From an uncultured Flavobacteriales bacterium (GTDB taxonomy: Bacteria > Bacteroidota > Bacteroidia > Flavobacteriales_D > Crocinitomicaceae), in contig CAJWRM010000016.1 in NCBI GenBank assembly GCA_913046365.1, forward strand, positions 1 to 49,541: a stretch of DNA of 49,541 nt, given 5' to 3'. This document shows, one piece after another, positions 25,446 through 34,678 of this stretch. The position numbers and the translations under genes were made by a program. Every line of letters begins with the position of its first letter. Positions within the stretch are counted from its first letter, which is position 1. Under the pieces are notes generated by a model. It made no database searches. It was given only the letters and a program-made list of their open reading frames with translations, and was not told where the DNA came from.

Positions 25446-28400
25446 GAAAGCTAATCACCTTTTTTGTCAACCGACCTGTTTGGGGAAATGCATTTATTGC
25501 AGTCATCATAATATTCGGAATATTCTCATTGCTTCAGACGAAAAAATCCTTTTTTCCAGAATTAGAGCCACAAACGATAATCGCGTCAGTATTCTATCCA
25601 GGTGCATCACCTAAAGAAATGGAAGAAGGCGTAACCATTAAAATTGAACAATCGATTAAAGGACTTGCGGCAATCGATGAAATAAATTCTACCTCCTCTG
25701 AAAATTTGTCATCCGTAAAAATAAAAGCTTATCAGGATGCAAATATGGATCAGCTCCTGAGCGATGTTGAAAATGCAATAAATTCGATCAACTCCTTCCC
25801 TGCCGGTGCAGAAAAACCAATTTTAAACAAAATTACTTCTGGTGGAATGGGAAGCGTTGTAGCCTTTATTGGAATATCAGCAAAAGACAAAAGAATTTCA
25901 GAAATAGAGCTCATTGATTTAGCATCTAAAGTTGAACAAGACCTTCTAAATACAAAGGATATTACTGAAATTGTAAAAATGGGTTTTCCCACAAAAGAAA
26001 TCTCAATCAACATTCGCGAAAATGATCTTGTACGCTACAACACCTCTTTCCAAGAAGTTTCTATGGCGATTACATCGCAAAATTTAAACATTACAACAGG
26101 ACAAATTCGAGGAGAATCCCAAGAAATGAATATTCGTTCTAATAATCGGGTTCTCACTGCAAATGAGATTTCAGAGATTGTACTTCGAGCGCTTCCTTCT
26201 GGGGAAAAAGTAAAAATAAAAGATGTAGCAGATGTAAAACTTGGGTACTCCGAAAATTCTCAAAAATCAGCATTTAATGGCCTGCCAGCGGTATCTTTCC
26301 AAATTGAAAAATCACCCTCTCAAGACATTGAAAAAATATCCTCGGCGCTTCATAATTATCAAAATCGATTTAATGAGGAGAACCCAGATTTCCAATTTGA
26401 TATTTACTTTGAATTTAATGAGCTATTGGAGGGAAGAATTGATTTGCTTACAAAAAATGGCCTTACAGGTTTGATTTTAGTACTTGTCTTTCTTGGTATG
26501 TTTCTAAATATTAAGCTTTCAAGCTGGGTAGCGTTCGGAATACCATTTTCATTCTTAGGCATGTTTATTCTTGGGACCTTCTATGGAATTACCATTAATA
26601 TGATCTCTTTATTTGGAATGATTCTCGTTGTTGGAATACTTGTAGATGATGGAATTGTAATTGCCGAAAATATTTATGCCCATTTTGAAAAAGGTAAAAG
26701 TGCGAAACAAGCTGCTATTGACGGAACGATGGAAGTATTGCCTTCCGTTTGCTCATCAGTGATTACCACAATTGTTGCATTTTCTGTCCTCTTTTTTGTG
26801 GAAGGATTGGAAATGATGCGAGAAATGGCCTTCGTCGTCATCGCTTGTCTGATTTTCTCAATTCTTGAAGGCATGATTACGCTACCCTCTCACCTATCAA
26901 AGAAATCAGTTTTAGAGGAAACCAAAGAAAAACCTTATGGTTTCGGTTTAGGCATTTTGTTCATGCTTATGGGAATAGCTTCATGTGTAATAGCCTACTG
27001 TATTTTCCCATTACAAGCCACATGGGATATTATATTATTCCCAGTCGTTTTGAGTTTTTTCGGTCTCTTCATGCTGTATGCCGGGTTTTCTAAATCACCA
27101 ATTGAAGGTAAAGTGAGGGCTGCGGCAGATTCATTTATTAAATGGGTGAGAGACCACCTTTTTACACAAACAGTTTCACTACTTGTTGGACAAACAAAGC
27201 GCTGGTATCGTTTTACATTCTTCATACCACTATTCTTTACTGTATTTGTAATTTATTTGTTGGTCAACGGAACCTTATCCTCAACTTTTTTCCCAAATAT
27301 TCAGCCAGACTTTTTCACAATTGAAGTAGCCTATACACCAGGTACAAACGAGAAAGAGACAGAAAAATTTATTAATCAAGCTACCTTGATTTTACTTGAA
27401 GAAAACAACAGAATAAAAAAGCAAACCGGAGATGAAATTATGACCTATTATACAAGTAATATAGGTTTTACGCAAAATATTGGTCAAGCAGGCAACCATA
27501 CTGGCGGCATTAGTGTTTTTGTAAATGCTGAAGATTCAGAAATTCCTTTAGATACACTCATGAATCGAATCAATAAAAGGATCAACGATTTGGATCAAGG
27601 TAAAATTGCAGAAAATCTTTATGTTGGAGGATTCAACAGATTCGGTAAAGAAATAGAAATAGGCCTTACCTCGAGTAATGATCAAAACCTAATGAGCGCA
27701 AGAGACGGTATTAAAAAGGCGCTCGGACAAATGAATGGTGTCATTAATATAAAAGACAACCTGCCGCCTGGCAGAAACGAAATACAGCTGAAAATGAAAC
27801 CGCAAGCTGAATTGTTCGGCGTATCCAAAGGAGAGGTATTGAATCAAATTAGACAAGGCTTTTTTGGACAAGAGGCGCAAAGAGTAATTATAGGAACAGA
27901 CGAAATTAAAATTTGGGTGCGCTATCCAATAGAGGACCGCAATAGCACCTACGATTTATTTGAAATGAAAATCAAAAATGCACAAGGTATGCGTATTCCA
28001 TTGCGCGAGATATGCGACTACTCAATGGGGCGTACACCTGAAAATCTAAAAAGAAGAAATGGACAACGCATCGTTAAAATTGATGCAGAAACGATTGATC
28101 CAGAAGAGGTCGCAAATATCAATACTGAAATATTTGATTCCATATTACCCAAGGTGACGTCTTTGTACCCAAATGTTCAAAGCCTCAAACTTGGACAATT
28201 TGAACGCAGCCAGAAAACAGGAGATTCTATGCAATATGTTACACTTGTGCTTATTTTCTTAATGCTTGTAATTCTGATGCTTCATTTCAACAGCCTTTCC
28301 CAAGCCTTTTTAATTATGCTCGTTATACCTTCAGGTATTGCAGGTTCTATCATTGGTCATGGCTTAGTCGGTATTCCCGTATCCATTCTTTCTGTATTCG

Positions 28401-28804
28401 GAATGATTGCATTGATTGGCGTACTTGTAAATGATGCCATTGTCTTTTTAGACCGGTATAATGGCTTATTATTGGAAGGAAAACCAATAAAAGAAGCTGC
28501 TATTTTAGCGGCCGCCTCACGATTTAGACCTATACTATTGACCTCATTAACAACAGTAGCTGGATTGTTACCAATGATTTCTGAAACAAGCATGCAAGCG
28601 CAATTTTTGATTCCTATGGCTACGTCGATTGCTTTTGGCGTTCTATTTGGAACTGTCTTCATACTTTTCTTTTATCCTTCAGCGATACTATTATGGAACG
28701 ATAGAGCGCGCCTTGGAAGATTAATTTTTCGCGGCGAAAGAAAATCATCGCTTGATGTAGAGCCCGTATTTAAATTAAAAAAAACATTAAAAAATGAACG
28801 CTAG
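25442..28804 (+). CDS. RND-family efflux pump, inner-membrane permease
   Basis: This 1120-aa proton-driven exporter has the two-fold RND layout. TM1 is at about 13-31, a porter loop follows, TM2-6 are at about 335-480, TM7 is at about 591-610, a second porter loop follows, and TM8-12 are at about 930-1085. TM4 carries the proton-relay motif (GILVDDGIVIAEN, adjacent Asp pair), and TM10 has GVLVNDAIVFLDR. It belongs to the AcrB/MexB-related, Bacteroidota-type HAE group. Two additional hydrophobic segments (about 500-520 and 530-549) lie between the two halves where AcrB has only a short link, suggesting 14 TMs. The start overlaps the adaptor gene (ATGA), and the end overlaps the TolC gene by 11 nt. 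Confidence 0.95.
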   Translation: MRKLITFFVNRPVWGNAFIAVIIIFGIFSLLQTKKSFFPELEPQTIIASVFYPGASPKEMEEGVTIKIEQSIKGLAAIDEINSTSSENLSSVKIKAYQDANMDQLLSDVENAINSINSFPAGAEKPILNKITSGGMGSVVAFIGISAKDKRISEIELIDLASKVEQDLLNTKDITEIVKMGFPTKEISINIRENDLVRYNTSFQEVSMAITSQNLNITTGQIRGESQEMNIRSNNRVLTANEISEIVLRALPSGEKVKIKDVADVKLGYSENSQKSAFNGLPAVSFQIEKSPSQDIEKISSALHNYQNRFNEENPDFQFDIYFEFNELLEGRIDLLTKNGLTGLILVLVFLGMFLNIKLSSWVAFGIPFSFLGMFILGTFYGITINMISLFGMILVVGILVDDGIVIAENIYAHFEKGKSAKQAAIDGTMEVLPSVCSSVITTIVAFSVLFFVEGLEMMREMAFVVIACLIFSILEGMITLPSHLSKKSVLEETKEKPYGFGLGILFMLMGIASCVIAYCIFPLQATWDIILFPVVLSFFGLFMLYAGFSKSPIEGKVRAAADSFIKWVRDHLFTQTVSLLVGQTKRWYRFTFFIPLFFTVFVIYLLVNGTLSSTFFPNIQPDFFTIEVAYTPGTNEKETEKFINQATLILLEENNRIKKQTGDEIMTYYTSNIGFTQNIGQAGNHTGGISVFVNAEDSEIPLDTLMNRINKRINDLDQGKIAENLYVGGFNRFGKEIEIGLTSSNDQNLMSARDGIKKALGQMNGVINIKDNLPPGRNEIQLKMKPQAELFGVSKGEVLNQIRQGFFGQEAQRVIIGTDEIKIWVRYPIEDRNSTYDLFEMKIKNAQGMRIPLREICDYSMGRTPENLKRRNGQRIVKIDAETIDPEEVANINTEIFDSILPKVTSLYPNVQSLKLGQFERSQKTGDSMQYVTLVLIFLMLVILMLHFNSLSQAFLIMLVIPSGIAGSIIGHGLVGIPVSILSVFGMIALIGVLVNDAIVFLDRYNGLLLEGKPIKEAAILAAASRFRPILLTSLTTVAGLLPMISETSMQAQFLIPMATSIAFGVLFGTVFILFFYPSAILLWNDRARLGRLIFRGERKSSLDVEPVFKLKKTLKNER

Positions 28805-30131
28805 ATTTTTACTCTGTTTTTTTTCGCTTTTTATGCTTCAAACTTTTTTCTGTCAAGACAAACAAAATTTATCGGCTAAAGAGGCCGTTTTAATTGCCAT
28901 CAAAAATAATTATGCGGTACAAATCAGTGCCGCACAACAGCGCATAGCAGAAAAAAATAATACTTGGAGTGAAGCCGGATTGTATCCCACTGTTACGCTT
29001 AATGTAGGCGCCAATACAACAATTCAAGACAATACGAACAACCCCTTTACCTTCACCCCAGGTGTAATTCTTTCAACAAACCTATCTCCGAATCTTTCGC
29101 TAAATATGAATTTGTTTAGCGGAATGGCTGTAAGAATATCCAAACAAAGGTTAGGGCAACTTGAAGCGCAAAGTAAAGGAAATGCACTCGCAGTAATTGA
29201 ATCAACGATTTTAGATGTACTCAAGACATATTATCAAGCTTTAGCACAACGAGAAAAGCTGAAGGTATTAAATGAAGTGAAAAAAAATTCTTTGGATCGT
29301 TTTAAATATTACGACTTAAAGAATGAAATCGGAACCTCAAACTCATTGGAGGCGCTTCAATTTAAAAACCTCTACTTTTCAGATAGTATAAATGCGACAG
29401 TGCAGAAAATTTCTTTTGAAAACAGTATGCGAAATCTATTTTTACTAATGAATCAACCTATTGAGATTGATAATATACCGGAGCTGACAGAGGAATTTAG
29501 TGCTGAGTTCCCAATTATCGATTTTGAAGATGCCCTTTCTAGCCTACCAAACTCGAACCAAGACCTAAAAAATCAATACCTCGCAGTTGAGCTACAGAGA
29601 ACAAATACTGCATTTCAGAAATCCTTTTTATACCCTACTCTTGGTTTACAGGCGGGATTCACGCCAGCGAGAAGTTGGTTTAGAGATCTAAATGATCCAA
29701 ATCTTAAAGTCAATACTGAAGTGATTATGTACAATGGCGGGCTTAATTTGAGATACAATTTATTCAATAACTGGAAAAACAAAAGAGCTATCGAAGCCTC
29801 GAAAATTCAGGAATCTATCTCAGCGCTCAGTTATGAAAACATGAAGAAATCCTTGGAAAACTCTTTGGCTACATTGGTCGACACATATAAAGGAAATGCA
29901 GAACTTGTAGCACTTGCAGAGCTAAATTTGGATTATGCCAAGCAAGCTTGGACACTTGCTGAAAAGAGATTTAATCTCGGCACACTCAGTTCTATTGAGC
30001 TCGTTACTTTTAAGAATACTTTTGAAAACCAATCATTACAATATTTTGACTTTTTATTAACTAAAATCAATACCTACCTTGAAATGTATAAAATGACAGG
30101 TAAGTTGAAATTAGAATATATTAGGGATTAA
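28794..30131 (+). CDS. TolC-family outer-membrane efflux channel
   Basis: This 445-aa protein has a signal peptide of about 20 residues (ending TFFCQ) and two repeats of the TolC/OEP architecture. Each has long helices broken by barrel strands, as in LYPTVTLNVGANTTIQDN and LYPTLGLQAGFTP. Each repeat opens with an alanine- and glutamine-rich helix that begins like SAKEAVLIAIKNNYAVQIS. It completes the tripartite pump encoded by the two preceding genes. Overlap with the permease gene (11 nt) indicates one operon. It converges with the WD40 gene, and the two coding regions overlap by 11 nt at their 3' ends (30121-30131). No terminator is visible there. Confidence 0.93.
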   Translation: MNARFLLCFFSLFMLQTFFCQDKQNLSAKEAVLIAIKNNYAVQISAAQQRIAEKNNTWSEAGLYPTVTLNVGANTTIQDNTNNPFTFTPGVILSTNLSPNLSLNMNLFSGMAVRISKQRLGQLEAQSKGNALAVIESTILDVLKTYYQALAQREKLKVLNEVKKNSLDRFKYYDLKNEIGTSNSLEALQFKNLYFSDSINATVQKISFENSMRNLFLLMNQPIEIDNIPELTEEFSAEFPIIDFEDALSSLPNSNQDLKNQYLAVELQRTNTAFQKSFLYPTLGLQAGFTPARSWFRDLNDPNLKVNTEVIMYNGGLNLRYNLFNNWKNKRAIEASKIQESISALSYENMKKSLENSLATLVDTYKGNAELVALAELNLDYAKQAWTLAEKRFNLGTLSSIELVTFKNTFENQSLQYFDFLLTKINTYLEMYKMTGKLKLEYIRD

Positions 30132-31020
30132 GTTCTGTAACTCGAAATATCTTAATGGTGTGGTCGTCGCTGCATGAAGCAAACAAATCTGCATTTATAA
30201 TCACTAATTGATTTACCGAGTGTTTATGGCCAAACCCGGACACATCAATCTTTTGAACAACCTCTTTATAACCATTGTCCCATATTTTAATACTTCCATC
30301 CCGACTACAAGAAAGCGATAGAGAATCATTAAATATTTTGAGGCCATAGATGATGAATCTATGCGCTGGAATAGATTTAGATAAGCTTCCATTTAAGTCC
30401 CAAGATTTAATCAATGCATTTTGACCGCCCGAAATAATCATTTTGGTATTCGTATCGAATGTGAGACTTGAAACACCTGTATTGTGGGCCTGAAAAGACA
30501 AGATTTCATTGTAGAACTCCGTTTCATAAACGGAAATTTTACCATTATACTTACCCACCAGCAAAATATGATCATTTTCAACATAATGGATTGCTCTGAG
30601 TCGGCCACCGTTTAGTTTAAAAGTAAATAGTTGACTCCATGTTTTAACATCCCAGACAGATAATAGTCCATCCTTGTCTCCTGCATAAAAGTGACCATCA
30701 TTGTGGTTAAACTCCATGGAGAATATTGCAGATTCATGTGATTCTAGTATGTGAAGCTCCTGTTTGAGCGCCAAATCAATGACATAAATCTTACCATTGT
30801 TTAAACCAATGATAAGCTGGCCATATTCTTCAATAACAAATATTTTATAGGGAGCTACATCTAACCTTATTAAAAAGTTATCTGCTTGGCCTGTTTTAAC
30901 ATCCCAACGCGCAATAGACTTGTCTCCAGAAGCTGAGTAAAGAAAACCCTCATGATAGGCAATACTATAGACAGGAGCTTTATGGCTTATTAAAGTATGT
31001 TCTTCTTGAAAAAAAATAAT
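30121..31020 (-). CDS. WD40-repeat protein with no canonical start codon
   Basis: Blades of WD40 type fill the frame: HESAIFSMEFNHND...LLSVWDV, HNTGVSSLTFDTNT...LIKSWDL, HRFIIYGLKIF...SIKIWDN and HSVNQLVIINAD...TIKIFRV. The frame continues upstream of the first TTG (30774) with a clear extra N-terminal blade (HKAPVYSIAYHEGFLYSASG...SIARWDV), so the 217-aa TTG version is truncated. Back to the in-frame TAG at 31029-31027 there is no ATG, GTG or TTG. ATT codons at 31020 and 31017 would give about 299 aa. An ATG at 31046 in the neighbouring frame would reach the WD40 frame if the run of eight A bases (31009-31016, plus strand) gained one base. It is probably cytoplasmic, as no signal peptide is seen, and its partner is unknown. 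Confidence 0.65.
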   Translation of the reverse strand: MIFFQEEHTLISHKAPVYSIAYHEGFLYSASGDKSIARWDVKTGQADNFLIRLDVAPYKIFVIEEYGQLIIGLNNGKIYVIDLALKQELHILESHESAIFSMEFNHNDGHFYAGDKDGLLSVWDVKTWSQLFTFKLNGGRLRAIHYVENDHILLVGKYNGKISVYETEFYNEILSFQAHNTGVSSLTFDTNTKMIISGGQNALIKSWDLNGSLSKSIPAHRFIIYGLKIFNDSLSLSCSRDGSIKIWDNGYKEVVQKIDVSGFGHKHSVNQLVIINADLFASCSDDHTIKIFRVTELNP

Positions 31021-31029
31021 GTTAAGCTA

Positions 31030-31851
31030 TTATTCGTCAGCGTCATCTATTTCCTCTTCATCATTAACCTGTTTTAACCTTTCTTCAAAGGTTTTAGGCA
31101 AGAATTCAAAGAAAGTATCCCCCCTTAGTCCCAACCTTAGACATTCTAATGGAATCATATCTTTTGGTGCAATATTTCCAAGATTCACCTCCGCACCAAA
31201 AAGTTTTATGAACCAAACTTGCTGATTTTTTTGCGGAGCCTCCCATAAGATGTCAGATGGTTTTATTTTCGCAATAATTCGATTTATAAGCAAAGTATGT
31301 GCCGTTCCATTCGGTCTAAAAACACCTACATTACCCGATTCCCTTCCTTCTGCGATTACTTTCCAGCTGCCGGCTTGAAGCTCCGATTGCATCATTCGAA
31401 TCCATTTAGCTGGTGAAATTAATATTCCGGAATCCTTAGAACCAACCTCAGACATTACAGTGCAATCATTAGATAAGGTTCTAATTAATTCGCATTTCTC
31501 GTCATGCGGAATAATGATTGAACCATCAGAAATCTCAGCTAAGTCCAAGTCGTATTTGGATACTAACTTTCTAAAGTCGTTAAATTTCCCGCGTGCATGA
31601 AATGCTTCAAAAAGCGTCCCACCAAAATAAGGTCTGATTCCGGCAGCTTTATATAGCTTAATCTTTTCTTCAAGGTTTCTGGTGACAAAAGCGGTTCCAA
31701 ACCCAAACTTTATAACATCAGTAAGGTGTCCAGAAGATTCTATAAAGTTCTCTGTTTCGTTAAGACTCAGACCTTTATCCATCATCATGGTCACACCCTG
31801 TTGACGAGGTTTTTCCGATCTCTTCGGAATGTAAGACAATTTAAAATTCAT
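31030..31851 (-). CDS. phosphosulfolactate synthase (ComA) family protein
   Basis: This 273-aa protein matches the ComA family, TIM-barrel enzymes that add sulfite to phosphoenolpyruvate to give (2R)-3-phosphosulfolactate, first known from coenzyme M synthesis. Visible blocks are KPRQQGVTMMMDKGLSL, DVIKFGFGTAFV, KAAGIRPYFGGTLFEAF, DLAEISDGSIIIP, EVGSKDSG, VIAEGRESGNVGVF, and the C-terminal LGLRGDTF. In Bacteroidota the product might feed sulfonolipid or sulfolactate metabolism, which is inference. The C-terminal tail is very acidic. Two stop codons in a row (TAA TAG) end the frame, and the WD40 frame continues directly behind them. It lies 5 nt after the TPR gene, so these form one operon. 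Confidence 0.85.
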   Translation of the reverse strand: MNFKLSYIPKRSEKPRQQGVTMMMDKGLSLNETENFIESSGHLTDVIKFGFGTAFVTRNLEEKIKLYKAAGIRPYFGGTLFEAFHARGKFNDFRKLVSKYDLDLAEISDGSIIIPHDEKCELIRTLSNDCTVMSEVGSKDSGILISPAKWIRMMQSELQAGSWKVIAEGRESGNVGVFRPNGTAHTLLINRIIAKIKPSDILWEAPQKNQQVWFIKLFGAEVNLGNIAPKDMIPLECLRLGLRGDTFFEFLPKTFEERLKQVNDEEEIDDADE

Positions 31852-31856
31852 TTGAT

Positions 31857-33257
31857 TTAGTCTTGTGATAAGTTTAAAAAATCCTGATCGTCTAGTAAAT
31901 TTGGATTAATGTCAAAAATTGATTTGGCTTTTTGACCATTTTCTTGTAGACATTTAGAGAATAAATGTAGTGCTTCTTCTTTTTGCCCACGCAGCCAGTA
32001 CAAGTTGACTTTTAATACAGCTGCAATTCTATTTTCTTTGTGCTCACCGATGAAATTTTGTAATACTTCAAAAGCATTTGCCGGTGATTCTTCTGTCAAT
32101 AATTCGATATAATCGGACAAACATTCCTCGTCATGCGGATTGAGCTCCAAAGAACCCTTGTAAAATTCTTTTGCCAGCTCAAATTCAGAAATCTTTTCAT
32201 ATGCCCCTGCAAGAACATGCATGATTCCGGCATTATTTGGTTCAAACTCCAATGCTTTTTCTATTAATACAATTCCCTCACGCGTTCTTCCTTCAAGATC
32301 CTCAATGATACCAAGTCCAAGCCAAGCTTCAGAGAGCATAGGTGCAAGCTCTATACTTCTCTTATAATTATGCTTTGATAGCTCTAGTTCATTCAATTGC
32401 TCATAGCATTCACCGATGTAACAATAAGCAGAAGCATCATCTCCGTCAATGCGCATACATTCATTAAAATGCTCAATGGCCTTAAAAAACTTCTCTTGTG
32501 ATAAATAAGCATTAGCCATATTAAAATGAGCAGGTCCAAAATCTTTATTAATTAAAAGAGAATAATCATAGGCCCAAATCGCCTTTGGGTAATCTTCTAA
32601 CTTACTGTGCGCATTACCGAGGTTATACCAAGCAGTAAAAGAATATGGGTTTTCATCTATAAATTGAGAGTAACATGCGATTGCTTGTTGATAATTTCCA
32701 AGTTGATCATAGCAAAATGCAATTTCATAAAGCGCACCTTCATTTTGAGGATTGACTGATATTGCCGTCTTTAAAATGTCTATTGCCTCTTTAAAGTTGC
32801 CTAAGTTTTGATATTCCAAGGCAATATCCAAATAGATATCGTCAATATCTTCCTCTCCTGCAGCTTCAATTGCTAAAGTATAATTCTTAATTGCATTCTT
32901 AGAGTCTTTAAGCTGACTGAAAATAGAAGCTTTGGTCAAATGAAATTCAAAAGAAGGAACTCCAAAAGACTGAATGTTATCTAAAACTTCAATAGCATCG
33001 TTTAGCTTACCTAATCCCGTTAAAGCCTGTGCCTTTCTAAGTGAAAACAAACCATTGTAGGAGAAATGTGCAATCGCCATTTCCGTCGCTAGAAGGGCTT
33101 TAGAGAAATTTCCATTAATCAAATAATGATCAACAATGGCCTCCAATCGATCACTATCAATAAATACGGCATTATTTCCTTTTATGTAGGATTCAAATAT
33201 CTCTAAATCTTGCTTTAAATAATTCTCGCTACTATCGTCTTCTTCATCGTCAAACAT
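31857..33257 (-). CDS. tetratricopeptide repeat protein
   Basis: This 466-aa protein has no signal peptide. An acidic N-terminus (DDEEDDS) is followed by about ten TPR units from residue 35 to 430, each with the W/L-G-Y-A-F-A-P pattern, for example YPKAIWAYDYSLLINKDFGPAHFNMANAY and the preceding YSFTAWYNLGNAHSKLEDYP. It is probably a cytoplasmic scaffold. The protein type is widespread in Flavobacteriales, but I know no defined function. It is first in an apparent operon with the ComA-like gene (5-nt gap) and the WD40 gene. The ATG at 33257 is followed by the acidic start. Confidence 0.9.
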   Translation of the reverse strand: MFDDEEDDSSENYLKQDLEIFESYIKGNNAVFIDSDRLEAIVDHYLINGNFSKALLATEMAIAHFSYNGLFSLRKAQALTGLGKLNDAIEVLDNIQSFGVPSFEFHLTKASIFSQLKDSKNAIKNYTLAIEAAGEEDIDDIYLDIALEYQNLGNFKEAIDILKTAISVNPQNEGALYEIAFCYDQLGNYQQAIACYSQFIDENPYSFTAWYNLGNAHSKLEDYPKAIWAYDYSLLINKDFGPAHFNMANAYLSQEKFFKAIEHFNECMRIDGDDASAYCYIGECYEQLNELELSKHNYKRSIELAPMLSEAWLGLGIIEDLEGRTREGIVLIEKALEFEPNNAGIMHVLAGAYEKISEFELAKEFYKGSLELNPHDEECLSDYIELLTEESPANAFEVLQNFIGEHKENRIAAVLKVNLYWLRGQKEEALHLFSKCLQENGQKAKSIFDINPNLLDDQDFLNLSQD

Positions 33258-33348
33258 AGGCCGTTTTATATTAAAGATAATTTTAATTTATATGCTCCCA
33301 TATACCATCTGAAAAATATTATCAACATTACAAGTGTTTAAATCCCAT

Positions 33349-34560
33349 TTATTTTAATGAAAAATGTTTTTCGGCTGCTTCGGACACATAATCACCTATG
33401 GCAAGTGATGCTGTAGCCGCTGGTGATGGAGCATTCAGAACATGAATTGAATTCCCGTGATACTCAATTCTGAAATCGTCTCTTGTGTCCCCATCCTGCG
33501 ATAAAAGAAGCGCTCTAACACCTGCTCTTCCCGGCCGGATGTCATCTGACTCTAATGAAGGAATCATACGCTGTAACGTTTTAAGAAAAAGTCTTTTTGA
33601 AAAGGCACGGCGGTATTCATTAATACCAAAAGCCATATTGTTGAAAAATAATTTCCAAGTACCTTTATAAGAGAGTGCATCTACTGTATCTGTCAATGAA
33701 AAATCAGTTTTCTCATATCCCTCTCGCTTAAATGTAAATACTGCATTCGGACCGCATTCAATCTCACCATTGGTCATCCGTGTAAAATGTACACCTAAAA
33801 AAGGAAAGTCAGGATTTGGAACAGGATAGATTAAGTTTTTGACTTTGTGTTGGGCCTGAGGGGTAAGCTCATAATAATCTCCTCGAAAACCGACTACCTT
33901 TTCTTTTAAGTCAACACCGTCTTTCTTCGCCAAACGATCCGCCTGAAGACCTGCGCAAAAAACTTGATAGTTAGATTGAAAAGTACCTTTACTCGTATGC
34001 AGAATGGAATACTCGTCTTTCTTTTCAATATCTTGAACTTCGCAACCCATTAAGACTTTACTTTCTTTATTAATCGCCAAGGCAAGTTCTACCATTTTTT
34101 TCGTCGCCGCAACAAAATCAACGATTCCCGTGCACGGAACCCAAATACCACCAATAGATTCAACATGCGGCTCGATGTCTTTAACTTGATCCGCATTTAT
34201 CTTTTCTATACCTTCAATTCTATTTTCAGTTCCTATTGCAAATATACGGTCCATATTTGCGAGCTCTTTTTTTTCAGTTGCGACTACAACTTTACCACAA
34301 ACATCATGTGGAATACCGTATTCTTTAGAAAATGCGACAAGTTCATGCCTTCCTTCAATACAATTTTTTGCCTTCAAACTACCTGGCTTATAATACAAAC
34401 CAGAATGAATGACACCTGAATTATGCCCCGTCTGGTGGTCTGCTAAACCCGGTTCCTTTTCAAATAAAGCAATCGTTAGGTTCGGATTTCTTTTTTGAAG
34501 CTTGTAAAAGGTAGCTGCACCAACAATACCTCCACCAACAACAGTAATATCAAATTTCAT
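33349..34560 (-). CDS. lhgO: L-2-hydroxyglutarate oxidase
   Basis: This FAD-dependent enzyme of the DAO superfamily oxidises L-2-hydroxyglutarate to 2-oxoglutarate, passing electrons to the quinone pool at the inner membrane. The 403-aa length is typical. There is an N-terminal dinucleotide-binding motif (VVGGGIVGAAT, residues 7-17), an Arg/Glu-rich FAD region (FEKEPGLADHQTGHNSGVIHSG), LYYKPGSLKAKNC, CGPNAV, and the C-terminal FRIEYHGNSIHVLNAPSPAATASLAIG. The long blocks are quoted in part. It is transcribed divergently from mtaB across about 118 bp. Its downstream TPR operon lies 91 bp away. Confidence 0.93.
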   Translation of the reverse strand: MKFDITVVGGGIVGAATFYKLQKRNPNLTIALFEKEPGLADHQTGHNSGVIHSGLYYKPGSLKAKNCIEGRHELVAFSKEYGIPHDVCGKVVVATEKKELANMDRIFAIGTENRIEGIEKINADQVKDIEPHVESIGGIWVPCTGIVDFVAATKKMVELALAINKESKVLMGCEVQDIEKKDEYSILHTSKGTFQSNYQVFCAGLQADRLAKKDGVDLKEKVVGFRGDYYELTPQAQHKVKNLIYPVPNPDFPFLGVHFTRMTNGEIECGPNAVFTFKREGYEKTDFSLTDTVDALSYKGTWKLFFNNMAFGINEYRRAFSKRLFLKTLQRMIPSLESDDIRPGRAGVRALLLSQDGDTRDDFRIEYHGNSIHVLNAPSPAATASLAIGDYVSEAAEKHFSLK

Positions 34561-34576
34561 AGAATTGAATTTCCCG

Positions 34577-34584
34577 CAAATTTA
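34577..34584 (-). promoter_or_regulatory. possible -7 element for lhgO
   Basis: The minus strand reads TAAATTTG, an exact TAnnTTTG match, 16 nt before the lhgO ATG. A convincing -33 TTTG is not seen at the expected distance. Confidence 0.35.
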
Positions 34585-34634
34585 GGTAATATCTATGTTT
34601 AAACCATAAAATGAGCAATAAGATAGGTTTCTAT

Positions 34635-34665
34635 TTTGTTAACCATCATTGAACTCGTAAATTTG
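34635..34665 (+). promoter_or_regulatory. promoter of the mtaB operon
   Basis: TTTG at 34635-34638 and TAAATTTG at 34658-34665 are separated by exactly 19 nt, a full match to the Bacteroidota sigma-A consensus. The -7 element ends 13 nt before the ATG, so the predicted mRNA leader is only a few bases long. Confidence 0.6.
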
Positions 34666-34678
34666 CATACAATCAATT

